DNA of 64,000 nt from Streptomyces sp. LUP47B (GCF_001746295.1 NZ_MJAH01000002.1:539762-603761); one strand, 5' to 3'. Counted from the first letter of the stretch, positions 9,750 to 17,437 are shown. Numbers and translations: made by a program. Notes: a model not told the origin generated them from the sequence alone.

Positions 9750-10778
9750 TCAGGCGGGGATCGTGCAGTCGAACGCGTGCAGATACGGGTTGACCGGGCG
9801 GATGTCGTCGATCACCAGGCCCGCCTCCGTCAGCCTGCCGGTCAGGCTCTCGGTGGTGTGCTTGGCCCCTCCGACGTTCAGGAGCAGCAACAGGTCCATC
9901 GCGGTGCTGAACCGCATCGACGGCGAGTCGTCGACGAGGTTCTCGATGGCCACCACCCGCGCTCCCGGCCCGCCCGCCGCGATGACGTTGCGCAGGACGC
10001 GGGTCGTGCTGTCGTCGTCCCACTCCAGGATGTTCTTGATGATGTACACGTCGGCCCGGACCGGGACGGCCTCGCGGCAGTCACCGGGCACCAGGCGCGT
10101 CCGGTCCGCGAGCGCCCCTCCCGCGCGCAGCCGTGGGTCGACGTTGTCCACCACGCGCGGCAGGTCGAGCAGGGTGCCGTGGAGCGCTGGATACTTCTCC
10201 AGCAGGCTCGCCACCACATGCCCCTGACCGCCCCCGATGTCGGCGACCGAGGTGCTCCCCGACAGGTCGAGGAACTGTGCCACGTCCCGCGCGGACTGCA
10301 CGCTGGAGGTGGTCATGGCGCGGTTGAAGACGTCGGCCGATTCCGGGGCGTCCTCGTTGAGGTACTGGAAGAACTCCTTGCCGTACAGGTCCTGCACGAC
10401 GTTGCGGCCGGTTCGCACCGCCTCGTCGAGCATCGGCCACGCGTCCCAGGTCCACGGCTCGGTGCACCACAGTGCGATGGCGCGCAGGCTGTTCGGATCG
10501 TCCTCGCGCAGCAGCCGGGACATGTCGGTGTGCGCGAACGTCCCGTCCGGCTGCTCGGCGAAGAGGCCGTAGCAGGACAGCGCACGCAGCAGCCGTCGCA
10601 GGGTCTTCGGCTCGGTCTTCACCGCGGCCGCGAGGTCCTCCACGGGCAATGGGCTGTCGTCGAGGGCGTCGGCGACACCCAGCCGGGCGGCCGCGCGGAC
10701 GGCGGCCGCACATGCCGCCCCGAACACGAGCTCCCTGAGCCGCATGGACGGCGGTGGGGCGGTCTGTGCGGTTGTCAT
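9750..10778 (-). CDS. SAM-dependent O-methyltransferase, DnrK/RdmB-like
   Basis: A 342-aa two-domain methyltransferase: an N-terminal winged-helix dimerisation domain and a C-terminal Rossmann domain with SAM motif VADIGGGQGHV (about 178-188). Where plant-type enzymes have a catalytic HDW, this protein reads ILEWDD, so the usual His base is missing; DnrK and RdmB of anthracycline pathways also lack it. It likely methylates a phenolic hydroxyl of the pigment made next door, though it could also be a hydroxylase-like homologue as RdmB is. The ATG at 10778 has AAGGAAGAGGG upstream. Confidence 0.8.
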   Translation of the reverse strand: MTTAQTAPPPSMRLRELVFGAACAAAVRAAARLGVADALDDSPLPVEDLAAAVKTEPKTLRRLLRALSCYGLFAEQPDGTFAHTDMSRLLREDDPNSLRAIALWCTEPWTWDAWPMLDEAVRTGRNVVQDLYGKEFFQYLNEDAPESADVFNRAMTTSSVQSARDVAQFLDLSGSTSVADIGGGQGHVVASLLEKYPALHGTLLDLPRVVDNVDPRLRAGGALADRTRLVPGDCREAVPVRADVYIIKNILEWDDDSTTRVLRNVIAAGGPGARVVAIENLVDDSPSMRFSTAMDLLLLLNVGGAKHTTESLTGRLTEAGLVIDDIRPVNPYLHAFDCTIPA

Positions 10779-10820
10779 GTGCCCTCTTCCTTCTGCGAGT
10801 TCATGAGTGGCCACGGCCGG

Positions 10821-11882
10821 TCAGCACAGTCCCGCGGGCCGGGACGCCCCACAGGTGTTGCCTTCGAAGGTGTTGCCCTTGCCGGTGGTGTCCGTGTTGA
10901 CGAGGTCCGCCGGGGCGTTGCCCTCGAGCACGTTGTCGGCGATCCGGTTCCGCTCGCTGGTGGTGCCCACGAAGCTCTTGAACAGGACGATGCCGCCCGA
11001 CAGCGGGGACGTACCGACGTTGCCGGTGATGCGGTTGCCCGTCACCAGGGTGTCCTCGGCACCGGTCAGCACGATGCCGGAGCCCTGCAGCGCGTCCAGG
11101 CGTGCCGTCTTCGGGCAGGACTTGTTGTTTTTCTCGATGGTGTTGTCGCGCACGGTCAGTGCGCCGGCCTTCGGCTTGTTCTCGTCGCCCACGACGAAGA
11201 CACCCGCGCAGTTGCCGGTGAGGTAATTGTCCGCGACGGTGAGGTTCCTCAGGCGCCGGACGGTGACGCCGATCCGGTTGCCCTCCAGGCGGTTGTGTTC
11301 GACCACGGTTCCCCCGGTGTCCGCGGCGCCCGCCTCCTCCTTGATCGTGTTCGCGAGGAACAGACCGGCGTCACCGTTGTCCCGGGCGGTGTTCCTCTTG
11401 AACACCCCGTGGGTGGAACGCTCCTGGGCGATGCCCCACACCCCGTTCTTCACCGCGGTCACGTGCCGCACGGTCAGCCCGTCGGTCGCCATGGCGAACA
11501 CGCCGCTCCCGGTGAAGCCGGTCACGGTGAGGGAGGCGATGGTGACGCCCTCGACGTCGCGGGCCTTCGTCCCGAGCACGCAGATGCCGTTGCCGGCCTC
11601 GGCACACTTGCCGGTCTGCTTCGTGTCCGGCTCGATGACGGTGCTGCGGCCCAAGCCGGTCAGGGTGATCCCGGGGGTGCTCACCACGACGCTCTCGCGA
11701 TAGGTGCCGGGGGCCAGGAGAACGGTGTCTCCCGGCTCGGCGGCGTCCACCGCCCGCTGGATCGACTGTCCGGGAAAGACCACGTGGGTCATCTGGTCGG
11801 CGGCGACGGGCGGGGCGGCCCCGAACACGGCCCCGATGATCGCCGCGGCGCATGCCAGGCGGGAGATATGAAATCTCATCAT
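10821..11882 (-). CDS. secreted right-handed beta-helix protein
   Basis: A 353-aa protein with a clear signal peptide (about 1-28, ending near PVAADQ) and a NosD/pectate-lyase-like parallel beta-helix made of many N-x-I/V-x-x-N turns (NRLEGN, NYLTGN, NRITGN). The opening FPGQSIQRAVDAAEPGD is characteristic of carbohydrate-binding beta-helix proteins. Function unknown; a polysaccharide or spore-surface target is possible. It lies 42 bp before the methyltransferase gene and 60 bp after the SRPBCC gene on the same strand. No strong ribosome-binding site is visible; Met1 or Met2 could be the start. Confidence 0.75.
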   Translation of the reverse strand: MMRFHISRLACAAAIIGAVFGAAPPVAADQMTHVVFPGQSIQRAVDAAEPGDTVLLAPGTYRESVVVSTPGITLTGLGRSTVIEPDTKQTGKCAEAGNGICVLGTKARDVEGVTIASLTVTGFTGSGVFAMATDGLTVRHVTAVKNGVWGIAQERSTHGVFKRNTARDNGDAGLFLANTIKEEAGAADTGGTVVEHNRLEGNRIGVTVRRLRNLTVADNYLTGNCAGVFVVGDENKPKAGALTVRDNTIEKNNKSCPKTARLDALQGSGIVLTGAEDTLVTGNRITGNVGTSPLSGGIVLFKSFVGTTSERNRIADNVLEGNAPADLVNTDTTGKGNTFEGNTCGASRPAGLC

Positions 11883-11942
11883 ATCCGGTACGTTATGACC
11901 CGAAAGGTCGGGAACATGCTGGATGAGCCATCCGACGGCGTG

Positions 11943-12557
11943 TCACGGCCGGCTCGTGAGCCCGGCCTCCGCGGTGGACTTCAGGTCGCGCAGCCACGCC
12001 TCCAGACCCGCGCCGAGGGCCGCGGTCGCGGTGGGGACGTCCGCTTCGACCTGAGTGCCGGTCCAGGTCTCCTCGGTGTGGACGTGCACACCGCCCCTGA
12101 CCTTCCTGAAGGTCCACAGGTGCACCCCCTCGTCGATGCTCAGCCCCTCCCCGATCGCGGGTCCGCTCCACAGGATGCAGTCGTGGTGCCGGAGTTCGCG
12201 GACCGTGGAGGTGATGCCGAGTGTGGTGGCGGGGGTCGTGGGGGTGGCCGGCACCGGGGTCGTCCACCGGAACCGCGACCCCTTCTCCAGCCGGCCGGGG
12301 TCGAGACGCTCGGCCGTGAGCACCGGGGGCTGCCAGGACGGCCAGCGTTCGACGTCCGTCTGGAGCTTCCACACGGTGCTCAGCGGCGCCTTGATCACGA
12401 CGTCGGACCGGTAGCGGATCCGGGCGTCGGCGTCGACGCCGCGTCCGCCGCACCGGGGAGGCCCGCCCTGGTGGGCCGCTTGCGCGACCGGGACGGTGCT
12501 GGTGAGGACGCCGACGACGGCGAGCGAGACCGCGAGCGTGCGAAGCCTGATGGACAT
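11943..12557 (-). CDS. secreted SRPBCC (polyketide cyclase-like) protein
   Basis: A 204-aa protein with a signal peptide (MSIRLRTLAVSLAVVG, cleavage near AQA-AH) followed by an SRPBCC domain: IRYRSDVVIKAPLSTVWKL at the start and a long C-terminal helix. The domain resembles the polyketide_cyc2 family, which binds hydrophobic ligands, but export is unusual for a cyclase. GAGGGGAA precedes the ATG. It sits 46 bp after the oxidoreductase gene in a four-gene minus-strand run that abuts the pigment operon. Confidence 0.75.
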   Translation of the reverse strand: MSIRLRTLAVSLAVVGVLTSTVPVAQAAHQGGPPRCGGRGVDADARIRYRSDVVIKAPLSTVWKLQTDVERWPSWQPPVLTAERLDPGRLEKGSRFRWTTPVPATPTTPATTLGITSTVRELRHHDCILWSGPAIGEGLSIDEGVHLWTFRKVRGGVHVHTEETWTGTQVEADVPTATAALGAGLEAWLRDLKSTAEAGLTSRP

Positions 12558-12603
12558 GGTGTTCCCCTCGTTGCGATGGTCGGTCCGGGTATGCGCCTGC
12601 TCG

Positions 12604-13635
12604 CTACGGGTTGAGGACGATCTTTCCGGCGACGGTGCCGGACTCGGCCAGCCGCAGGGCGTCGGCGGCCTCGGCGAGCGGCAGTCGGGCCGCGATCCGG
12701 GCGGTGACCTCGCCGCGCTGGAGGGCGGCGAAGACCTGGGTGAGGTCGGCGCGGAGCCGGGACCGGAACCGGTTCCTGGCCAGGGCCCGGCCGGCCCACA
12801 CGTTGAAGAAGTAGGCACGCCGGCGGTTGGGCAGCGCGTTCCACAGCCACACCCGGCCCAGGAGCTTCAGTACGGGCCACTGCTTGGAGCCCTCGGCGTC
12901 AAGGGTGGTCGCGCTGCCGTACGAGACGAGCGTGCCGCCGGGGGCCAGGAGCCGCCAGGAGTCCACGAGGCCGCGGCCGCCGACGTGGTCGAAGACGGCG
13001 TGTACGCCGTGCGGGGCGAGTTCGCGGATCCGCGCGGCGAGGTCGCGGGCGCGGTAGTCGACCGGGACGACTCCCTGTTCCCGCAGGGCCTCGTGGTGGC
13101 GCGGGGACGCCGTACCGATCACATGGGCGCCCGCGGCCCGGGCGAGCTGGACCAGGACCGATCCGACACCGCCGTTGGCGCCGTACACGACGACGGTCTG
13201 CCCGGGGCGGACGCGGGCCTTGCGGTGCAGCATCTGCCAGGCGGTGATGCCGTTGACGACGAGGGTCTCCGCCTCCGCCGCACCGATCCCCTCGGGCACC
13301 GGAACCACGTCCGCCGCGTCCACGAGCACATGGCTGGCCCAGCCGCCGACCTTCACCAGCGCGGCGACCCGGGTGCCGGCCAGGTCCGGCGCCACGCCCT
13401 CGCCGGTCGCCAGGACCGTGCCGACGAGGTCGTAGCCGGGCACGAACGGGAACGGCGGCTGGTCGTAGTAGCGGCCGCGCCGCATCTGCTGCTCGGCGAA
13501 GGAGACACCGGTCGCCTCCATCCGGATCACGACCTGGCCGGGCCCGGCGGTGGGGACGGCTCCGTGCCGGATCTGCAGCCCCTGGGGGTCGACCTTGCCC
13601 GGCAGGACGACCTCGACGAGTTCTTCGGTGTTCAT
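12604..13635 (-). CDS. zinc-free MDR quinone oxidoreductase
   Basis: A 343-aa medium-chain reductase. The GroES-like N-terminal domain is followed by a Rossmann domain with VVYGANGGVGSVLVQLAR (NADPH-binding), and no zinc-ligand cysteines are seen. Such enzymes reduce quinones or enones with NADPH. The ATG at 13635 has GGAGG five nt upstream. A promoter is visible at 13685-13714, overlapped by the inverted repeats in front of the divergent TetR gene. It is the first gene of the minus-strand run ending with the O-methyltransferase. Confidence 0.85.
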   Translation of the reverse strand: MNTEELVEVVLPGKVDPQGLQIRHGAVPTAGPGQVVIRMEATGVSFAEQQMRRGRYYDQPPFPFVPGYDLVGTVLATGEGVAPDLAGTRVAALVKVGGWASHVLVDAADVVPVPEGIGAAEAETLVVNGITAWQMLHRKARVRPGQTVVVYGANGGVGSVLVQLARAAGAHVIGTASPRHHEALREQGVVPVDYRARDLAARIRELAPHGVHAVFDHVGGRGLVDSWRLLAPGGTLVSYGSATTLDAEGSKQWPVLKLLGRVWLWNALPNRRRAYFFNVWAGRALARNRFRSRLRADLTQVFAALQRGEVTARIAARLPLAEAADALRLAESGTVAGKIVLNP

Positions 13636-13677
13636 GACGACCTCCACAGAGACGCTGGGTTACTCGGCTTCGCGTTC

Positions 13678-13737
13678 GTTAGAAGTTATAACCGCCCGAG
13701 CTTGGAAGTGTCAATAACTTCAGTGATAACCTCTAAC
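13678..13737. promoter_or_regulatory. divergent promoters with TetR-type operator repeats
   Basis: Towards the oxidoreductase, a TTGACA -35 (complement of 13709-13714) and a TATAAC -10 (complement of 13685-13690) are 18 bp apart. Towards the TetR gene, TAACCT at 13727-13732 lies exactly 6 nt before the ATG, which suggests a leaderless transcript. Two related 15-mers, GTTAGAAGTTATAAC (13678-13692) and GTGATAACCTCTAAC (13723-13737), are in inverted orientation and each covers one -10 box. This is the layout expected for autoregulated repression by the TetR protein. Confidence 0.75.
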
Positions 13738-13738
13738 C

Positions 13739-14395
13739 ATGGTGAACACGGAGGCGAAGACACCGCGCGAGCGCTACCGCGCCCAGGTGCGTACGGAGAT
13801 CAAGGACCGCGCGTGGGAGCAGATCGCCACGGCGGGCGCGTCCGCGCTCTCCCTCAACGCGATCGCCAAGCAGCTGGGCATGAGCGGACCGGCGCTGTAC
13901 CGGTACTACGCGGGCCGTGACGAGCTGATCACCGAGCTCGTCAGGGACGCGTACCGCAGCCTCGCCGACACCTTCCGCGCCGCCTCCCGCTCCGGCGCCG
14001 ACGTGACCGTGCTGGCTCACACCCTGCGGGCATGGGCCCTGGAGGATCCCCAGCGCTACTTCCTCATCTACGGCACGCCCGTCCCGGGCTATCACGCGCC
14101 GGACGACATCACCGCGATCGCGTCCGAGATCATGGCGACGATCCTGGACGCCTTCACCGCGCTGCCGTCGAACGGCCCGGCGACACCGTTCGACACCCAC
14201 CTGGATGACCACCGGGACTGGGCGGACGGCCACCCCGCCCCCGCCGCCACCCTCCACCGGGCCCTGACCTTCTGGACCCGGCTGCACGGCACCCTGTCGC
14301 TGGAACTCGCCGGCCACTTCAACGGGATGGGATTCGACCCCGCGCTGCTCTACGCCGCCGAACTGGACGCCCTGACCGGCCTCGACCCGATGTGA
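13739..14395 (+). CDS. TetR-family transcriptional repressor
   Basis: A 218-aa regulator. The N-terminal HTH (about 22-68) includes SLNAIAKQLGMSGPALYRYY, the standard TetR recognition-helix signature, followed by a helical ligand-binding domain. No Shine-Dalgarno is present and the -10 box lies 6 nt from the ATG, so translation is probably leaderless. It is divergent from the quinone oxidoreductase run, and repeats over both promoters suggest it controls itself and that run. The ligand may be a quinone or polyketide, but this is inference. Confidence 0.9.
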   Translation: MVNTEAKTPRERYRAQVRTEIKDRAWEQIATAGASALSLNAIAKQLGMSGPALYRYYAGRDELITELVRDAYRSLADTFRAASRSGADVTVLAHTLRAWALEDPQRYFLIYGTPVPGYHAPDDITAIASEIMATILDAFTALPSNGPATPFDTHLDDHRDWADGHPAPAATLHRALTFWTRLHGTLSLELAGHFNGMGFDPALLYAAELDALTGLDPM

Positions 14396-14742
14396 CTTTC
14401 GTCCTGCCGGGCGCACCGGCCGCCGACGCCGGTGACGGCCGGGCATCTCGCGTCCCAGGAGGTCACAGGGCTGTGGAGACAGGCGCACGGCCGGAACACT
14501 CGTGCACGCAGAGCAATATCTGTGCCCGTGGTGTGAGAAATAGAGACGGGGCCCGGCGAGTATTCCTCGAACAGCGGTCGGATTCAGAATCAGTGAAACC
14601 GCAGGTCCGACCCCCCGTGCTAGTGTCGATCTCAGTTGCAGGTGTGGTTGCCAGAAGGTTTTTTCCGACGGGCTAATCAGCACGGCGACACGGAGATTCA
14701 CACAGGGTGAATTTCCGAAACCGCCTCCGAAGGAGAAATGAC
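14396..14742 (+). promoter_or_regulatory. csp promoter and 109-nt leader (first module)
   Basis: This 347-bp gap holds no gene I can support. TAGTGT at 14621-14626 is a good -10 box; 7 nt later comes AGTTGCAG (14634-14641), also found at the same place in front of the second csp gene. If transcription starts there the leader is about 109 nt long, typical of cold-shock mRNAs, and ends with AAGGAGA at 14730-14736. The first 200 bp show no clear structure. Confidence 0.6.
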
Positions 14743-14946
14743 ATGGCTACTGGCACCGTGAAGTGGTTCAACGCGGAAAAGGGCTTCGGCTTCATCGAGC
14801 AGGACGGCGGCGGCCCCGACGTCTTCGCCCACTACTCGAACATCTCCGCCCAGGGCTTCCGCGAGCTGCAGGAAGGCCAGAAGGTGTCCTTCGACATCGC
14901 TCAGGGCCAGAAGGGCCCGACGGCCGAGAACATCGTCAACGCCTGA
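14743..14946 (+). CDS. CspA-family cold-shock protein (first copy)
   Basis: A 67-aa OB-fold nucleic-acid chaperone. The RNP motifs [11 protein letters not shown] and DVFAHYSNI are intact. These proteins bind single-stranded RNA and melt secondary structure. AAGGAGA precedes the ATG at 14743. The first 22 codons are almost identical to those of the csp at 28645, so the two are recent or conserved paralogues. A terminator hairpin and a DEAD-box helicase gene follow. Confidence 0.95.
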   Translation: MATGTVKWFNAEKGFGFIEQDGGGPDVFAHYSNISAQGFRELQEGQKVSFDIAQGQKGPTAENIVNA

Positions 14947-14972
14947 CACCGGCACCGCAGCGCATACTTCGC

Positions 14973-15008
14973 AGCTGGGGCCCGCACCGTGCGGTGCGGG
15001 CCCCAGCT
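14973..15008 (+). terminator. terminator/attenuator between csp and helicase (first module)
   Basis: Arms at 14973-14989 and 14992-15008 are exact 17-bp complements, followed by CGCGGCATTTTT. The same position in the second module (28871-28901) carries a related hairpin built on GGGCCCGCAC. It probably limits transcription into the helicase gene. Confidence 0.75.
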
Positions 15009-15088
15009 CGCGGCATTTTTCAGGGCGCATCACACATCGCCTTCGGCTCGTTCTCGCGATTCTCTGCGCCGCTCATCGGCTGCGGGAA

Positions 15089-15117
15089 TTCCTTGATACG
15101 CGCCGTATCAAGGAAGG
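15089..15117 (+). promoter_or_regulatory. hairpin covering the helicase ribosome-binding site (first module)
   Basis: TTCCTTGATACG (15089-15100) pairs perfectly with CGTATCAAGGAA (15104-15115) over a 3-nt loop. The right arm contains most of AAGGAAGG (15110-15117), the Shine-Dalgarno of the helicase, whose ATG is at 15124. Folding would hide the site. The second module has a differently sequenced hairpin at the same position. Confidence 0.65.
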
Positions 15118-15123
15118 TTTCGC

Positions 15124-16587
15124 ATGAATCGCACACGCACTACTCCCACCCGTGGCCGCTCCGCCGGCCCGCGCCGTTCCAAGCCGCACGGAAATCGGCA
15201 GGCCGTGTCGGGCGAGTTCGCGCCGCCCAGGACGATCACGCCCGGGCTGCCCCCCGTCGAGGCGTTCGCCGATCTCGACATGCCCGCACGGCTGTTGGCC
15301 ACGCTGGCCCAGGAAGGCGTGACCGTACCGTTCCCGATCCAGGCGGCGACCCTGCCCAACTCCCTGGCCGGCCGTGACGTCCTCGGCCGCGGCCGCACCG
15401 GCTCGGGCAAGACCCTCGCCTTCGGCCTCGCCGCACTGGCCCGTACGGCGGGACGCCGTGCCGAGCCGCGACAGCCGCTCGCCCTGGTCCTCGTCCCCAC
15501 CCGCGAGCTCGCCCAGCAGGTCACCGACGCGCTCACTCCGTACGCCCGCTCCGTGAGCCTGCGGCTGGCCACCGTCGTCGGCGGGATGTCCATCGGCAGG
15601 CAGGCCGGCGCGCTGCGGGCCGGGGCCGAGATGGTCGTCGCGACGCCCGGGCGACTGAAGGACCTCATCGACCGGGGCGACTGCCGCCTTGACCAGGTGG
15701 CCATCACGGTCCTCGACGAGGCCGACCAGATGGCCGACATGGGCTTCATGCCCCAGGTCACCGCCCTGCTCGACCAGGTCCGCCCCGGCGGCCAGCGCAT
15801 GCTCTTCTCGGCCACCCTGGACCGCAACGTCGACCGGCTGGTGCGCAGCTACCTGCACGACCCCGTCGTCCACTCGGTCGACCCCTCGGCCGGCGCGGTC
15901 ACCACGATGGAGCACCACGTCCTGCATGTGCACGACGCGGACAAGCACCGGACGACCACCGAGATCGCGGCACGCGACGGCCGGGTGATCATGTTCCTCG
16001 ACACCAAGCACGCGGTGGACCGGCTGACCAAGCACCTGCTCAGCAGCGGTGTCCGCGCGGCGGCCCTGCACGGCGGCAAGTCCCAGCCGCAGCGCACCCG
16101 CACCCTGACGCAGTTCAAGTCCGGGCACGTCAACGTGCTGGTGGCGACCAACGTCGCGGCGCGCGGCATCCACGTCGACAACCTCGACCTCGTCGTCAAC
16201 GTCGACCCGCCCACCGACCACAAGGACTACCTGCACCGCGGCGGCCGTACGGCCCGCGCCGGCGAGTCCGGCAGCGTCGTCACCCTGGTCACTCCGAACC
16301 AGCGCCGCGACATGAGCCGGCTGATGGCTTCGGCGGGGATCACCCCGCAGATCGCCCAGGTGCGTTCGGGCGAGGCAGAGCTGAGCCGCATCACCGGCGC
16401 CCAGGCCCCGTCCGGGGTCCCGGTCGTCATCGCCGCGCCGCAGCCGGAACGCCCCCGCGGCGCGTCCTCCGCGTCCTCGTCCCGGGGCCGTCGCGGCCGC
16501 CGGAGCCAGTCCGGCCAGGGCCGCCCCGCGGGCGAAGCGGCACGCCGCGGCGGACCGCGACGGACCGGCTTCGGTTCCGCCGCCTAG
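15124..16587 (+). CDS. DEAD-box RNA helicase (first copy)
   Basis: A 487-aa ATP-dependent RNA helicase. After a basic N-terminal tail come the Q motif (PIQAATLPNSLAGRDVL), motif I GRTGSGKT (90-97), PTREL, DEAD (198-201), SAT, and motif VI HRGGRTARAGESG. The C-terminal tail is rich in Arg, Gly and Ser, typical of RNA-binding extensions. It follows a csp gene, as does its paralogue at 29033, and both proteins probably remodel structured RNA in the cold. Its ribosome-binding site lies in a hairpin. A 42-bp palindromic terminator follows. Confidence 0.93.
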   Translation: MNRTRTTPTRGRSAGPRRSKPHGNRQAVSGEFAPPRTITPGLPPVEAFADLDMPARLLATLAQEGVTVPFPIQAATLPNSLAGRDVLGRGRTGSGKTLAFGLAALARTAGRRAEPRQPLALVLVPTRELAQQVTDALTPYARSVSLRLATVVGGMSIGRQAGALRAGAEMVVATPGRLKDLIDRGDCRLDQVAITVLDEADQMADMGFMPQVTALLDQVRPGGQRMLFSATLDRNVDRLVRSYLHDPVVHSVDPSAGAVTTMEHHVLHVHDADKHRTTTEIAARDGRVIMFLDTKHAVDRLTKHLLSSGVRAAALHGGKSQPQRTRTLTQFKSGHVNVLVATNVAARGIHVDNLDLVVNVDPPTDHKDYLHRGGRTARAGESGSVVTLVTPNQRRDMSRLMASAGITPQIAQVRSGEAELSRITGAQAPSGVPVVIAAPQPERPRGASSASSSRGRRGRRSQSGQGRPAGEAARRGGPRRTGFGSAA

Positions 16588-16608
16588 GACGTCCTCTCTC
16601 TCAGCTCC

Positions 16609-16650
16609 CAGTGGGGCCCTTGCCGACACGTGTCGGCAAGGGCCCCACTG
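16609..16650 (+). terminator. 42-bp perfect palindrome after the helicase gene
   Basis: Positions 16609-16629 and 16630-16650 are exact reverse complements with no spacer, beginning 22 bp after the helicase stop. It would form a very stable hairpin and is best read as the module's terminator. Confidence 0.7.
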
Positions 16651-17029
16651 TCGTATCGCCTGCCTCAGGATGTCTGCGTCACTCGAACGCCAAAATCTCC
16701 TCTTGTCAGAGTAGACATTGGCCGTCGGCACGGTTACTGTTTTTCTCGTAGCCAAGGTCGAGCAAGACCCGCAGACATGAACTGGCGGGTAGCAGTACCG
16801 CAGTACGCAGTACCTGTTCAGCATTGGTTCGGAGCAAGGACGGAGGAGCAGACGCCATCAGGATCGCCCGGCCCGAAAGACTCGGTCCGGGTACCGCAAG
16901 ACCCCGGATTGGATGGTGGTCCCCGGTCACGCAGCCGCGATCCCCGCACCCCTCCCGTCATCGGGCCGGGTAGCGGAAACCGAAGGTCGGCGCAGCATGA
17001 GGGCCGACAGATGGTGTTGAATTCCCTTC
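16651..17029 (+). other. non-coding stretch before the MerR-like gene
   Basis: About 380 bp without a gene I can support. An open frame across it lacks family similarity and a ribosome-binding site. Its GC content dips around 16690-16830. Several short GC-rich complementary segments (for example CCCGG/CCGGG around 16870-16900) could make a structured leader for the MerR-like gene, but I recognise no riboswitch class. Confidence 0.35.
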
Positions 17030-17079
17030 GGGGCCCTGGTGCCGTACGGCATCAGGGCCCCTCGACGCGTTGTACAACG
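17030..17079 (+). promoter_or_regulatory. hairpin plus 12-bp palindrome upstream of MerR-like gene
   Basis: A near-perfect hairpin (17030-17044 with 17047-17061, one G-T pair) is followed at 17068-17079 by the perfect palindrome CGTTGTACAACG, which ends 7 nt before the ATG at 17087 and adjoins the GAGG ribosome-binding site. The palindrome could be an operator for the encoded regulator; the hairpin could be an attenuator. Confidence 0.45.
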
Positions 17080-17086
17080 AGGTGAC

Positions 17087-17437
17087 ATGGCAGCAGATAT
17101 TCCCCTGGGCAACCGCCTGGACGACGACGACTACCCGGCGTACACCATGGGCCGGGCCGCCGAGATGCTCGGCACCACACCAGGCTTCCTCCGAGCCATC
17201 GGCGAGGCCCGTCTGATCACTCCGCTGCGCTCGGAGGGCGGACACCGCCGGTACTCCCGCTACCAGCTGCGGATCGCGGCCCGCGCCCGCGAGCTGGTCG
17301 ACAGGGGAACCCCGATCGAGGCCGCGTGCCGCATCGTCATCCTCGAGGACCAGCTCGAGGAAGCTCAGCGCATCAACGCCGAGTACCGCCGCGCCGCGAA
17401 CGCGGCGGCCGACAGTTCCGGGCCGGGTTCGGGCTGA
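17087..17437 (+). CDS. small MerR-like HTH regulator (first copy)
   Basis: A 116-aa protein with a MerR-type winged helix: YTMGRAAEMLGTTPGFLRAI, then EGGHRRYSRYQLRIAARARE, followed by a short coiled-coil-like tail. No effector domain or metal-binding cysteines are present. It is closely similar to the 106-aa product of 28075, and each lies beside a csp-helicase pair, so a role in controlling those modules is plausible. The ATG at 17087 with GAGG is preferred over an in-frame GTG at 17039, which falls inside the hairpin. Confidence 0.85.
   Translation: MAADIPLGNRLDDDDYPAYTMGRAAEMLGTTPGFLRAIGEARLITPLRSEGGHRRYSRYQLRIAARARELVDRGTPIEAACRIVILEDQLEEAQRINAEYRRAANAAADSSGPGSG

Noticed and set aside
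9777-12614. 945-codon + strand open frame
   Set aside because: It is antisense to the methyltransferase, beta-helix and SRPBCC genes, all of which show family motifs; its product has no recognisable fold.
16630-17085. 151-codon open frame before the first MerR-like gene
   Set aside because: It starts inside a terminator palindrome, lacks a ribosome-binding site and family similarity, and runs through a regulatory hairpin.
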